From Augochlora pura (lineage: Eukaryota; Arthropoda; Insecta; Hymenoptera; Halictidae), in NCBI RefSeq assembly GCF_028453695.1, contig NC_135772.1:18967611-19031610 (forward strand): 64,000 nucleotides of DNA, in the 5' to 3' direction. Of the stretch, positions 11,067 to 22,314 are shown one piece after another. The notes under the pieces are model-generated. The model saw nothing but the letters and a program-made list of their open reading frames with translations. It was not told the origin of the DNA and made no database searches. How positions within the stretch are numbered: position 1 is the stretch's first letter; every line of letters starts with the position of its first letter. Made by a program: the position numbers and the translations under genes.

Positions 11067-12002
11067 TCCTCATTAAAACTCAATTCCATAAACCAGTATC
11101 ATATTATTATTAAATCTACCAATTTTGCAATTTCATTTTGACAAATCACAAATATCTCCAAAAAGAATTTCTTAAATTTCCCTTCCACCTTCCAATAAAT
11201 AATATTTTAATAATATACATATAACAGCATAAAAATTCGGAACAATTCAAGTGTTCCAACCTAGTATAAATAAAAAATTACGTTAGTATAAATAAAAAAT
11301 TTACGTCAATAAATTTTCTCCAAGGGTAGCAAAAACACTAAGAACACCCCCACGATTAAAAAGTTCGATCAACTTACCCCAAAACGAACATTTTCCTACA
11401 AAAATAAGATATGAAAGGGCTTTGAAGTTCGTCCTGCAACAATGGAGGAATAAGCGGTGGTGGGGGGTTCGGGTCGGAGCCTGGAGGAGGGCGGCTCGTA
11501 GCCGGTCGCCCCGTTCCTTCCCCTCCGGGTTTACAGCGCGGCCTCGGATATAATCGGCAGCTCGGCGAATTAATAAGAGCAAAATTAAAGGGCCAGTCGA
11601 TTCTCATTAATCTCCCCCGTGCCGGCGTAAGAAGCAAATGACGGGGAGCCACGGGGAAGATGATGGACGCCAGTTTTCGGGACACCCCGTAGAGCGGTGC
11701 GCCGCGGCGTACTCTCATCGCTGCTCTCTCTTTCTCTCTCTCTCTCGCTCTCTCTATCTCTCCTCCCGGCTTTTAAGTGATGGCGGCCATAATGTTTTAT
11801 GCAACGGAGTAGGCGGATGGAAACTCGAAGCCATCGCGGGCCTGTCAACGCGCGATCATAATTATTTTGGCGTGTTCCGTTCGACGTGGATCCACCGCGG
11901 CCGAAAACCCCCGTGCGAGCACAGGGTCCGCATACCTTCGACTGCCTATTCGCCACCGTGCTTTTTGCCCGTCTGCCGAATTTAGGAGTCCGGGGACTTT
12001 CG
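11067..12002. other. AT-rich then GC-rich block with CT array
   Basis: AT-rich to about 11420, then CpG-rich with a CT array at 11723-11762. Overlapping antisense frames (11374-11718 -, 11585-11956 -, 11638-11985 +) have no recognised domain. Confidence 0.5.
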
Positions 12003-12339
12003 TTAACCCCTTAGGGACGGCTGGATTTTGCTCAAACAAAGTTTCTCATAACCAACCCCTTAATGCACAGTTTCTCTGAAAAAGACCGGCCAAAAGAAAT
12101 TAATTTTTTTCAATGTAAAAAAACAGAATTTAGAACGTTGTCTTGGCAAGAAAATTACAAAAATACGAAATTATTTTTTAAATAAATTAATATTTCCAAA
12201 GCTGACTAATCTTCAAACAAAGTATCCAATCTACTAAATTGAATGCATCTAAAAAAAAATCGCGTTCAAAGTAAAACTAAAAACCCTAACTAAGTAGCTT
12301 CTATGATCGAAAGTAGACAAACGAGCGTGAAGGGTTGAA
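12003..12339. mobile_element. Possible decayed TTAA-type element
   Basis: It starts TTAACCCCTTAGGGACGG and ends GAGCGTGAAGGGTTGAA, which resembles the inverse family end GAGTGCAAAGGGTTAA with changes. A second CAACCCCTTAATGCAC lies inside at about 12053. The interior is AT-rich with no coding capacity. The match is partial, so this may be a related family or chance. Confidence 0.25.
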
Positions 12340-12487
12340 CACCCCGTGGCGAAAGTGTTAACAGACGTTGTCCGTAAAACGGCGAAGCATAAAACCTGTG
12401 AGCCGTTCAACTGTCAGCAACAGCGGAAGCTACATTGATGTCGATCTGCTCTCTTGGCGCGTCTCGAGCAGCGAGAGAAAAAGAGAG

Positions 12488-12529
<42 letters not shown>

Positions 12530-12955
12530 TCTGTTATATCTCGGCGTCGAATCTCGCGGCACCGCACACGGCCCTCGCGCGACAAATCGTGCCGTAAGGA
12601 TCGCCGGGCGATATACGCTCGGGTTTCTTAGGGAGCAGCAGCCCGAGCGCCGGGAGGTGGATTTTTTTAAAGGAGGTCGAACCTATCCCGGGGAAACGAA
12701 CGATCCGCGGCCCGGCCGAGCGCGATGTTGTGTCCCGAACGGCCGGGGCCCGAAACGTTCCAATTATACGCGAGAAACGGCCACGGAACAGGTTCCACGG
12801 CGGAACGTACACATAATTTCCCGCCCCGATGCCAATAAAAGAGCTGGCTACGATTTTATAAGAGCCGCGCCTTCTTAGCGCCTTTTTCTGCCTTTTGGAA
12901 CCGTGGATTTCTCCTCCGGTCCCTTCTCCATCCCTGCGTCTCGTCGTCGCTGGTC
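12340..12955. other. GC-rich block with (GA)18
   Basis: A GA array at 12491-12527 sits in CpG-rich DNA. Frames of about 90-150 codons on both strands overlap each other and read through the array, so I accept none. Confidence 0.5.
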
Positions 12956-13392
12956 AGAATCCCCCTCTCTCTCTCTTTCTTTATCAGTATATAATATCTT
13001 TTTCCTTTTCTATAGTAACCGAGGTAAACCTGGAAGCTACCTTTTCTCTATCTCGCTTCGGCCGCGGCCCTGTCAATCTCTATCTTTATCGCATCCTGCG
13101 GATCCTTTCCCTGCCGCGTATCCTGCGACTTTCAACTGCCGATTCTTTCCCTCTATAGTGTCTCTCTTGGCCCCCACTTTTTTTCTCTTTCTCTCTTCTA
13201 CTGTTTCTCCATTTCTCTCTTCCTTTCTCTACTGTTATATTTTATATTTTATATTTATTTATTTTTATATTATATTTATTTTTATATTTATTTATTTTTA
13301 TATTTTTTCTTTTATATTTTACTCTTTTTCTCTCTCCCTCTTTTTCTGTTTCTCTCTTCTTCTCTTTCTGCCTTCCCTTCTCTTCTTTTATT

Positions 13393-13443
<51 letters not shown>

Positions 13444-13535
13444 CTCTACATCTCCTTCGGCTCTCCCAGTCTCCTGGTATCAATTCCCCGTCTCTCTCTC
13501 TTTCTCTCTCTCTGTCTGCCTGGAACGCCACCGCC
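12956..13535 (+). repeat. Pyrimidine-rich (CT) tract with AT-rich insert
   Basis: About 580 bases in which the plus strand is dominated by T and C, with CT runs of up to 40 bases at 13393-13432. In the middle (about 13235-13320) lies a TTTATATTTATTTA-type repeat. The 229-codon frame 12903-13592 is a translation of this tract (Ser/Leu/Phe only) and is not a gene. Confidence 0.85.
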
Positions 13536-14744
13536 GGTGTCATCGTGTCTCGTTCCTACCTCTGTTCGGGCGAGTTTCACGCGGACGCATAACAAGGAAT
13601 CCTACGACTTTATGGCCGGCTGGACGGCAGCACACCGAGCTTTTATTGGCCTGACCATCGGGGCCGACTAATAGCTCGCTGGATCCAGATCCGCCGAGTT
13701 CGCGCCGGCCACCACACAACTTCTTCATTTTACCACGTCGTACCTTCTCCGGGGAACGGAGGCTGCCTACCGTGGCTATGTACCTACCGCGCTGTTTCTT
13801 CTGTCGCTGTATCGTCGTCGTCTTCGCTGCTTTCCGTCGGATCGGGCATCCACGATTTCGATATCGGAACGCGAGCATTCGAGACAGAAACTTGGGAAGA
13901 CATTTTTAACATAACCTGACATGACCTGATATTTTTAGATTAAGGGAAGAAGGAGAGGGTGTAGGGGATCGTTTTATGGTCGTTGGAGATGTAGGGTGGT
14001 TTAGGTGAGAATAATTAGGCTGCCGATTTGAGGCATTTCAATAAAGAATATCAAAGTGTACATCTTCCTCGGCTAGTTAAAAAAACAGCTGACTGTCAAA
14101 CCCTAAAAAAAAGAATCTTATAAAATCATCGACAACCCTGTAACACTTTTATATTTAATATCGCAAAAAATGATAAATAATATTTCACTAAAATCCTAAA
14201 AAAATGAAAGAGGGTTAATAAATATCATCTAAAAAATCTACCAGAAATAAATCTCATAAATCACCTGAATAAAGCAAAGAAACTGATGAACAAAAGCATT
14301 GAAACTACAAAATGAAAAAAGGGCGATAATGAAAAATAGCTAGATAAATAGCTATACGTATAGATATATGTCTGTGTAGATATATAGATAGATGAAGGTA
14401 GAGAGATAGGGGTAGCTGGAGCAAATAAAAGCGACATCAAAGTGTCTAAAGTTAGCCAAGCTAAGGGTGTAGGTCCCCGCGACGCAGAAGGGAGAGTAAG
14501 GAAGGCAGCGAGAGAGGTCCAGTGATAATTGACCGTTTAACGATCGCGCCGATTTCCTCCCCCTACGGGTTGGAGGTCCACCAGCATGGACGGGGCCCCG
14601 GTCGTATACGCGAGAAAGCTAAACGAGTACGAGAGAACGTGCGAGTCGTGAGTACAACATCATCAGAGGCAGGCCTGGGTCTCGCTGGGTTCCTTGGTCC
14701 GTTCGTATAATAAAGACGCGTTCTGCCGCTACCTCCAGATTCGC
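13536..14744. other. GC-rich, AT-rich, GC-rich succession
   Basis: CpG-rich to about 13880, AT-rich from 13900 to 14420 (ending with GATA/TAGA repeats at about 14355-14410), then GC-rich. A CATAACCTGACATGACCTGA stretch at 13909 is the inverse of ATGTCAGGTTATGT-type motifs at 28816 and 32067. No gene recognised. Confidence 0.45.
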
Positions 14745-14910
14745 CCTTTCCCTCCTCCCCGTTTGCGCCTCTCTTTGTCCCGCTCTCGCCATCCGGTATC
14801 CGCGAACCTTTCTCTCTCCCTCTCCCTCTTTCTCTCTCTATCATTCTCTCTCTCTCTATCATTCTCTCTCTCTCTATCTTTCTCTCTCTGTCTCCCTCTT
14901 TCTCTATCTT

Positions 14911-14951
<41 letters not shown>

Positions 14952-15318
14952 ATCCCACCTTCCCTCGTTTTTCTCCGTCCGATCCTGTTTCTCTCTTTTC
15001 TCCCTTCGGTCCTCCTCCCTCCTTCGACCTTTTTATTACCTTACTCCTTCCCACCGAGCCTGTGCCCGTACCTTCGCCACGGCGAAGAGATTCGCTTGTC
15101 CAGGGAATGGTCCTCCGCGCTCTCGTCCTTTCTCCCTCGCTCGCGCGCTTCTCTTCGGCACCCGCATCACCCCCCCCCCCCCCCCCCCCCCACCCCTGCC
15201 CCGTGTCGTCCTTTTCCAGATCCGCCTCCTCCTCCCGCCCCTCAACACACCCCGGACCCTCTTTCTATGTCTCACTCCTTGTCTTCCGTCGCCGTCCTCC
15301 AACCCGTTGACCCCCTCG

Positions 15319-15354
<36 letters not shown>

Positions 15355-16100
15355 GCTCCTCGTCCTTTATAGTATCGTCTCTCTCTTTTGCTTTATCTTT
15401 CTTTCTCACTATTGCTTTTGGCCTATGTAGCGCTCTCTTGGTTTGTTTCTCTTCTGCTTTATATTTCTATCTTTCTCTGTTTCTCTTTTGCTTTATATTT
15501 CTATTTTTCTCTGTTTCTCTTTTGGCGAACCTAGCGCTCCTTCTCTGTCTCTTTTGGCTTCTCCTTTTCTTTCTTGCTCTTTCTATTCTTCTCTTTTTTT
15601 TGTCTCTCTTGGTCTCACTCTTTCTTTCTTTCTCTCTTGCTCTATCTTTCTATTCCTCTCTTTCTCTGTCTCTTCTGGCCTCACTCTTTCTTTCTCTCTT
15701 GCTCTGTCTCTTTATTTCGCTATTACTCTGTCCTTCCTTCAGCCTCTCTCTTTCTCTCGCACTCTCTCTCTCTCTCTTTCTATCTCTTCTTTGGTCCATC
15801 GCGTTTTCTTTCTCAATCTCTCTTTCCCTATATCTCGCTCTCTTTATCTCTCTTTCCATATATCTCCTTCTCTCTCTCTCTATTTTTCTTTCCCTATATC
15901 TTGCTCTCTTTCTCAATCTCTCTTTCCCTATATCTCGCTCTCTTTAACTCTCTCTTCCATATATCTCTCTTTCCCTACATCTCCTTCTCTTTCTCTATCT
16001 TTCTGTCCTTATATCTCTTTCTCTTTCCATCTCTCTCTCGCTCCATCTCTCTCTCTCCCCATCTCATTTTCTCTCCTTCTCGCTCCCTCCATCTCGCCGT
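14745..16100 (+). repeat. Very long pyrimidine tract (about 1.35 kb)
   Basis: The plus strand is almost all C and T, broken by a GC-rich patch at about 15050-15130 and 15190-15300. It contains pure CT arrays (14811-14952 and 15322-15350), a 34-bp direct duplication near 15450-15520 (TTTGCTTTATATTTCTAT twice) and a roughly 100-bp duplication in 15800-15950 (CTTTCTCAATCTCTCTTTCC twice). The frames of 417, 323 and 275 codons here read only Ser, Leu, Phe and Pro and are shadows of the repeat. Confidence 0.9.
15170..15191 (+). repeat. Poly-C run (22 C)
   Basis: Twenty-two consecutive C on the plus strand. The opposite poly-G can form G-quadruplexes, and the C strand can form i-motif structures. 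Runs of this length are unstable, so the exact count in the assembly may be unreliable. Confidence 0.95.
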
Positions 16101-17723
16101 CTACCCAGCCGCTCCGAGAGGGCTACACACACGGCCGGCCACCCGCCCCCGTCACCCCCGGTCGGCCGCACTCGGGGTCGGTCTCTCTCGCTCCCCCACG
16201 TCGCGGCGAAGGCACCGGCAACACAACCCGCCCCCGTCGCCCGCAGCGCGAGCATCCGTGGTATTTTTGAACCGGTCCACGAGATGGGAGGCTGGGTTCA
16301 GGGCCGCACTTTTCTCTCATCCGCCGAAAATCCGACTCTCGAGTGAACAACACCGCGGCGACGGCGACGGCGGCGGCGGCGCGGTGGCTTTCGGGAATTT
16401 TTGCGGGCACGATTCTATCGGGCCGAGAACGCCGCGCACCGCGGGCCATTTCGGGCCGGCCGTCTTTTCCGCCCGAAATTCTCTAGGATTGTTTGTTGGA
16501 AAATGGTTGAGAGATTTAGTGAGATGCACTTTGTTTGTTGGTTGAAAACGCAGTTGTTTAAGGACGCTATATTGCTTAATAAGGAGGTTTAAAGAGGCGT
16601 TTAGTAATTTATGGTTTGCGAGCGAGGTGTATTTATTTATTGTCTGGAATATTCTGGCTAGATGCATTATGTAAGCTATGTGGTTTAATTGTTGCTTAAA
16701 TCGTGTATTGAGAGGGAAGCGTAGTTTATTTGTAAAGATTTATAAAAATTGGATGTGTGAGCTGCGGATTTCACGAATTTGTTATAGAATTTTCATTGTA
16801 TATAATTTTATATAGAAATTTAGAAATAAGTAAATTTAGAAATAGCAGTGTGTAATTTTTAAAGCATAAAATTTTTTTGTTTCTATAAAGATATGCAGTT
16901 TAAGTGGAAGTAACATTATTTCTAAATTCAAGCTTCAGAATTGCAAATATTCAATTTTAATCTCTGATTAAAAACAGTAATAATATGCGCCGTTTCCGTG
17001 GTCTGCTATTTTCAAGAAATACTTTTCTTGTCCATGCACTTCTTGGAATACTTTTAACTTGATAATACTAATATCGTAACCTGATAGTATTAAGGTTACT
17101 TAGTGGTACGGAATTATGTATGTATAATATCTGCTGTGGAATTATTATGCTATGCAAGGAATTTATCTAACACTCCATGTTGCAGCGAAATCTTATTACC
17201 GAATTTATCGCATGGAGGACTAAAGTATTTAGAATATTATTACGGTTCTGCAATATCGCTGCTCTCGGTTAAACTATTTTATCAACTAATTTGCTACTTC
17301 TGTGGCTAGTTTAAGATATTTAGAACATCGCGTGCCTTTTACCTTTTAAGAAGAGCTACAATATTCTCTCTTATATATGTATATCACATACTTCATAGAA
17401 TTTCAAATGTAATTCCAATTATTTATCTCTAGTTATTTAAAAATAATTTTATTAATGTGAATCTCCATTTTGTCAGTCGATCAGAAATGTTAAAACAGTG
17501 ACTCAGCTCCTTCAAGATTCTGTTCACTTTAAGACACAAGTACTTCTTGCACCACAATCAATCAATCTTTAAAATCACAAACATAGAATAATCAATTTTA
17601 ATTGCTGAAAGCTGTCGCATTTTCGGCCATCAAATTCTTTCCCTTAAAATTTTTAATATATAAAATTTATTATTATAAAAATAGGAATATCATTTTGGAA
17701 CGTGACGTAACAATCGCGAAGAG
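16101..17723. other. GC-rich block then 1.2 kb AT-rich block
   Basis: CpG-rich to about 16480, with GGCGACGGCGACGGCGGCGG at about 16356. AT-rich from there to the element at 17724. A 68-codon frame at 17103-17309 looks protein-like but starts at GTG with no ATG, so it is not accepted. Nothing else recognised. Confidence 0.5.
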
Positions 17724-17963
17724 TTAACCCTTTGCACTCGAAGCAATTTTAGCTTTAAATCTAAAATAATTCTTCTGTATAATATTTTCATTTTAAGCGA
17801 CGAAGTGTTTCTTACATATATACCAAATTAATTCTCGTGATTCATACTAACATATTTAACAATTTTTCTAGAATTAAACATTGTTGCTATAAAAATTGTT
17901 TCAAAGGGTGAAAGAACAATATCAGTGGTGCGTCAGAGTGACCACTCTCGCGCAAAGGGTTAA
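17724..17963 (+). mobile_element. TTAA-bounded miniature element (piggyBac-type inferred)
   Basis: TTAA lies on both sides (17724-17727 and 17960-17963). The 232-bp body begins CCCTTTGCACTCGAAGC and ends CGCGCAAAGGG. The 'A' side carries CGAAGCAATTTTA. The 'B' side carries GCGTCAGAGTGACC, the inverse of the family's GGCGACTCTGAGGC pattern. The AT-rich interior shares ATTCTCGTGATTCATACTAA with other copies. Too short to encode a transposase. The TTAA target and CCC terminus suggest piggyBac-type mobilisation. Confidence 0.7.
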
Positions 17964-18439
17964 TCCGACGGGTGTGTTGCGTCGAGGCCTAGAAATCTCG
18001 CGCGCGCGCGGGATTCCTCCGTGGATCCCCGAAGAATGCAACAGCGGAGTCCGCCGCGAAGAATGCAGCCGCGGAGGGAATCCGGCGGCGCGTAGGCATC
18101 GGCCGGGGCCCGCCGCTCGAAACGCTGATTAAGTAATTTCTATTGTGATTTCCGAGGCGTGGCACGGGAACATAGGCGATCGCGCGGTCCAGCGGCGGCG
18201 TGGCCGATTCCCGCGGAGCCGGAAACGAACGGCCCGATTACGACGGTCTAGACGCGTTTTGCAATTGTTTATGCCGAAACGGAGGGAACATTAACTTTCT
18301 CCGCCGCGGACACGTCGTCGCGTGAATGGAGCATGATTCTATTCTGTAATTATATTCGGTCGAACCGTAAATAACTTTTTCATCGGACATTTATTTTATT
18401 TATTTTGTTTTCTTCATTCACTTTACTTGGTACACTTTT
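17964..18439. other. CpG-rich block between two miniature elements
   Basis: Contains the alternating run CTCGCGCGCGCGC at 17997-18009 and is otherwise unique-looking GC-rich DNA that becomes AT-rich after 18340. No gene recognised. Confidence 0.5.
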
Positions 18440-18667
18440 TTAACCCTTTGCACTCGGAGCCAATAACCTGCCATTAACTGTAAATGCAAAATAATTTCCC
18501 CGGCCTATAGCATTTCTATTCCATGCAATAAATGCCGAAAAGTGAAACTATTCCGACTCAACAGTTTCAGTACTCAACGATTTTTTTAAAATTAAACTTT
18601 ATTGTTATATAAATTATTTTGGAACAATTTTATGCCTCAGAGTCGCCATTCGAGTGCAAGGGGTTAA
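18440..18667 (+). mobile_element. TTAA-bounded miniature element, best-preserved copy
   Basis: TTAA flanks both ends (18440-18443 and 18664-18667) of a 220-bp body. It starts CCCTTTGCACTCGGAGCC and ends GAGTGCAAGGGG. The right side holds CCTCAGAGTCGCCATTCGAG, which defines the 'B' end. The left defines the 'A' end (GGAGCCAATAACC in place of CGAAGCCATTTTA). Terminal inverted repeats are about 14-15 bases. No coding capacity. Confidence 0.75.
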
Positions 18668-20316
18668 TTTTCGATTCTCTATTTAGGAAAATTCATTTGT
18701 CTCATTGCGCGTAAAAATGGATTCGGAAGTTATTTGTATAAACATTTATAGGATTTGACACCTTACATATAACAGCAAAAACAAATTAAAAAACTACACA
18801 GCAAGCATCAATTTCTTCGTTTTCTGAATCGCCTAAAAACACGCGAGCCCTTTAAGCATCGATCGACCATTCCACCGTGCGCAATAATTTGTTGATAAAA
18901 CGATTAGAATCGCCCTCGAATTTCGCAAGGTATTTAAACATAAGCAAACACATCGCGAGCGCGTTATTCCAGCCGCGCCTACCATGTTCCATGAGCCAGC
19001 GCGCAAAAGAAACCGCTCTCGCTCTCTCGCGCAAATAAACAACGGAGCACCGTTGGTAAAGAAGTTGAAAGGTTGATTGAGTAATTTCTGCCGGGATCTC
19101 GAAGCGTGATCGAATAATCTCCGGTGATGTATGGCTCGGCTAGAAATCGGAAGCGTGGCGGGGTGGTGCGGCGGCAGCGGCGGCAGCGGCGGATCGTGAC
19201 CCGGCCTAGGAGGGCCGGTTTGATAAATGATTCGCCGTGTATTAGAAATATTTGCCGCGGCGATTCCCGCCGCGGAAACAGCCTCGAAATTCTATGGGTG
19301 TAATCGCGTTGCCGCGCTTTTCCCTTTGAAGTTCTATCTTTGCGCTCGCGCGCTCGCTCGCGAGCGGATTCGATAATTGAGACGGTTCCAGCCGTGGAGG
19401 AACCGTCTTTGGACCTTGTGGGGTACCTTGGACTCGCGGCGAACCCGCGGCTTCGGGCACGTTAATTGCGGGGCCCGGTAACGGGACCCCCCCTTCCGTC
19501 GATGATTAATACCGCCACGGCTTAGGAGGCTCGTTAGCTTTTCATCGCGCAATCACCGTTGCGAATTTCGTCGACGCATCGGGATCGCGAATGCCGATCG
19601 GACAGACCGATCCATTAATTTTCCCCGCTTCGCGCTTGAGTAATCCGCCGGTTTCTGTAATAAATCCTCGCGACCGGTGTAATTGCGTTGCGCAATCGGT
19701 TGTCTCGGAACACGGCTAAACGCAGCCGCCGCCGTCGTCGGGAAAATCATTTTCGCACGCGAATCGAACCGGATCGGAAAGAATCGAGGATAAACGGTGA
19801 TATTTCACGGGATTTGGAACCCTTTCTAGCTTTTTCTCCCTTTCGACGTGGTTAATGCGAGCGGTTAGCGTAATCGCGCGCACCCTATGGTTTTTAGGAG
19901 AGGGGAGAAAAATTAATAGGGGACCGAAAGAGAGCGATTATCCGCCGTGACATGGGTTCATTGAGCAACAGGTGGCGGCGCGCTGTGCGCATGGTTTGCC
20001 CCGAGGGTTTCGTCAACCAGCCCCTGTATTTCGACGATGCGAGCGCGCCAGGCTTCCCTTCGACCTAACCCTCGGCCCTGAACGGCGAACAGGTGTAGCT
20101 TGTTACGGCGCGTCCTCGTTCCACCTTGCGTTTCCGGAATTCCCCGATTTTTCACCCTGCGCTTGGTAGACCCCCCACCCCTTGTGCAATATATCGTTTC
20201 TAATTTACGAGGATTCGAGAGACGACTGTTAGTCATTTTTATAATTGGGGAAGGGCTGCTTCTTAATTGACAGATTATTCACTGTACAGTGTGTATATAA
20301 AAGTTTATAAATTACA
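18668..20316. other. AT-rich then 1.3 kb CpG-rich block
   Basis: AT-rich to about 18840, then CpG-rich to about 20200, with GGCGGCAGCGGCGGCAGCGG at about 19170 and CGCGCTCGCTCGCGAGCG at about 19348. Short frames on both strands show no recognisable product. Confidence 0.5.
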
Positions 20317-20576
20317 TTAACCCTTTACAATACTTCGACGAGTCCGACTCGCGATGGTAATTCCTAGTAATAAATTATGGATGTTACTCTGTTCTTTAAA
20401 ATTGAAATAAAATTCTAGTCCCTTGTTATTAATATTTGAATATCCGAGTAAATTCAGACACGGAATAAACGTTAATATTCTGTCCCTTCCGAGAAGGGAC
20501 AAGTTTTCAATTGTTTATCAATTGAAAAATTCCTAATCGCAGTAACTGTGAAGAAAATGGTACGGCAACGGGTTAA
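20317..20576. mobile_element. TTAA-bounded element with two internal hairpins
   Basis: TTAA at 20317-20320 and 20573-20576 flanks a 252-bp body that starts CCCTTTACAATACTTCG and ends CGGCAACGGG. Only the outer CCC is well kept, so it is a diverged member or a second family. Inside are two adjacent perfect hairpins: 9 bp with a 3-base loop (20481-20501) and 10 bp with a 5-base loop (20504-20528). Confidence 0.45.
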
Positions 20577-20719
20577 TTTCTATTTTGCGTTTGATAAATT
20601 GATATTTTGCGCCAAATGATTCTCTCGAAAATCAATAATCAAGCTGCAACAATTCTTCAAGTTTCTCTCCTAAAATTCATATGAAAAAGGAAATTACTTT
20701 TTCCGACGAAACAGAATAA
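20577..20719. other. Short AT-rich spacer
   Basis: Unique-looking AT-rich DNA with no recognised feature. Confidence 0.4.
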
Positions 20720-21121
20720 TTAATTAAAGCTCTCTATACATCCTAACGTGAGAAAAACCTTAAAAATAATTTTTAATTCACAGAAATTTACATCTCCGAT
20801 TAACCAACACGTCTCGTCGTTTAAACAAATACTACAGCTACTAACACTACCACATCCGGAATAATTATGTACCTCCCTCGGAAAATCGCTGTCCGAATAA
20901 TTAACATAACAATTTACAATCCAGTCGATCCAATCGTCGTTCGAGCAAACGTTTCCAGAAATCTTCCCCGTCACCGCCTCCTTCCGCTTTGATCGTCCCT
21001 CGGTTCGCCCGAGCGAGCGCGACGAGCAACCAGAAATCCCGAAGCGGATCCGACGGCTGCGATTTTTTCTGCCGTTCGCGCGAACGACACGAGCGCGCCG
21101 GTGCTTTAAAGCGAGTTTTCA
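20720..21121 (-). other. Open reading frame of uncertain status (about 133 codons open)
   Basis: On the minus strand a frame is open from just after a stop near 21122 down to TAA at 20720-20722. It has no ATG; GTG at 20972-20974 is the first alternative start and leaves 84 codons. The distal part, in AT-rich DNA, is rich in Cys and Trp (for example SGCGSVSSCSICLNDETCW), unlike the Arg-rich upstream part in CpG-rich DNA. No domain is recognised, no convincing splice site flanks it, and frames of this length are expected by chance in 64 kb. Confidence 0.1.
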
Positions 21122-22161
21122 CGGTGATCGGCTCGGACGCCGAGAAAATTAACGTTGAAAATCTACGCAAGAAAAGAAGAGAAAACACGTCGACGGGGAC
21201 CGCTTCAGGAATTCCTGTCGATCAGCGGCGCGCGCGCGCGTAAAAATCGAAAGAATCCGGCGACGTCGTTTGCCTCGCTGCTCCGTCAGTTTAGCGCGAA
21301 CCCCGCATTCTCGACATGGATACGCGGCTCTCCGATGCTTCGCGGCCTCTCTCGCGAACACGAGCGAGGTTATGGTTTCCACCGTGGACGACGATCGACG
21401 CGACGGGAAATCGGCAATCGACGGGAACGATCGACGCGACGAGAAATCGGCAATCGACGGGAACGATCGAGGTCGCCGATCAACGTCGAACCTCGACGTC
21501 GCGACGATATCGACAGATCGCCGATTTTCGTTTCCCATCGGCGCGTTCGTCTTTGTCTTCGTCGACCCCTCGCGGCACGAAACGCATCGACGGCGACGGC
21601 TCAACAGGTGGTACCGCCGCGTCGGAGGCGCGCGGAGTATCTCGTTTCAGGCCGCGCACACTGTTACTCGAGCACTACGCGCCCACTATGCCCGCCGTAT
21701 AATAGTAATTAACGCCGCGGGACTGTTAAAATATCCTCGACATTCCGGCGCACGGTCGTTGACACGGCCGAAAGACTGATGGCCTGTACCTGTGCGTGGG
21801 AAGGAGCCGTGTTTTAGATGCTGGATTTTCCTCTCGATGATAACCGATCACGTGAATTGGGTCGATTAGGTTACCGGCAATGGTTGTGGGAGAAAATCAC
21901 GGGAGCATCGGCTCGGTGGAGAGGGAATGATTTTGCAATGTCGAGGTCGTATCGTTCGAGTCCTTAGGGTTGACGATGTCGTTGTAGATTATTAGAGGTT
22001 ATGTACTCGTATAGTGGAGTTTAAGATTATATATATTTTTGCTACAATTGCTGGATTATTAATAATTGTAATAGTATAAAAGCTTTAAACTAATAAAATT
22101 CTCTAAACGAAATATTTCTATAATAATTAAAATTCGCCGCAGCAATGTCTCATTTTCGACT
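21122..22161. other. CpG-rich zone with many overlapping open frames, then AT-rich
   Basis: From 21122 to about 21780 at least four frames on both strands are open together (21149-21604 -, 21155-21712 +, 21270-21779 +, 21316-21702 +). This is expected when GC content makes stops rare, and antisense overlap argues against coding. AT-rich after about 22000. Confidence 0.5.
21393..21480 (+). repeat. 36-bp tandem repeat, about 2.4 units
   Basis: Units begin GATCGACGCGACGGGAAATC at 21393, 21429 and (partial) 21465. The first two differ at one position. The period is twelve codons, so every frame through it stays open, which accounts for the long frames in this zone. Confidence 0.9.
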
Positions 22162-22314
22162 GTAATTTAATTCTCATTTTTAATTCTAATTTAATTCTCA
22201 CTTTTAATTCTATTTTAATTCTCACTTTTAATTCTAATTTAATTCTCATTTTCAACTCCAATTTAATTCTCATTTTCAACTGCAATTTAATTCTCACTTT
22301 TAATACTAATTTCT
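22162..22314 (+). repeat. 24-bp tandem repeat, about 6 units
   Basis: Units of AATTTAATTCTCA(T/C)TTTTAA plus a short tail repeat at a 24-base period with scattered changes. It lies in an AT-rich block (22000-22620). Confidence 0.85.

Noticed and set aside
14694..16545. Open frames of 417, 323 and 275 codons on the plus strand
   Set aside because: They translate a pyrimidine tract in three phases and consist almost only of Ser, Leu, Phe and Pro. The longest starts at TTG, not ATG.
17103..17309. 68-codon protein-like frame
   Set aside because: It starts at GTG with no ATG anywhere in the frame and lacks a good acceptor upstream.
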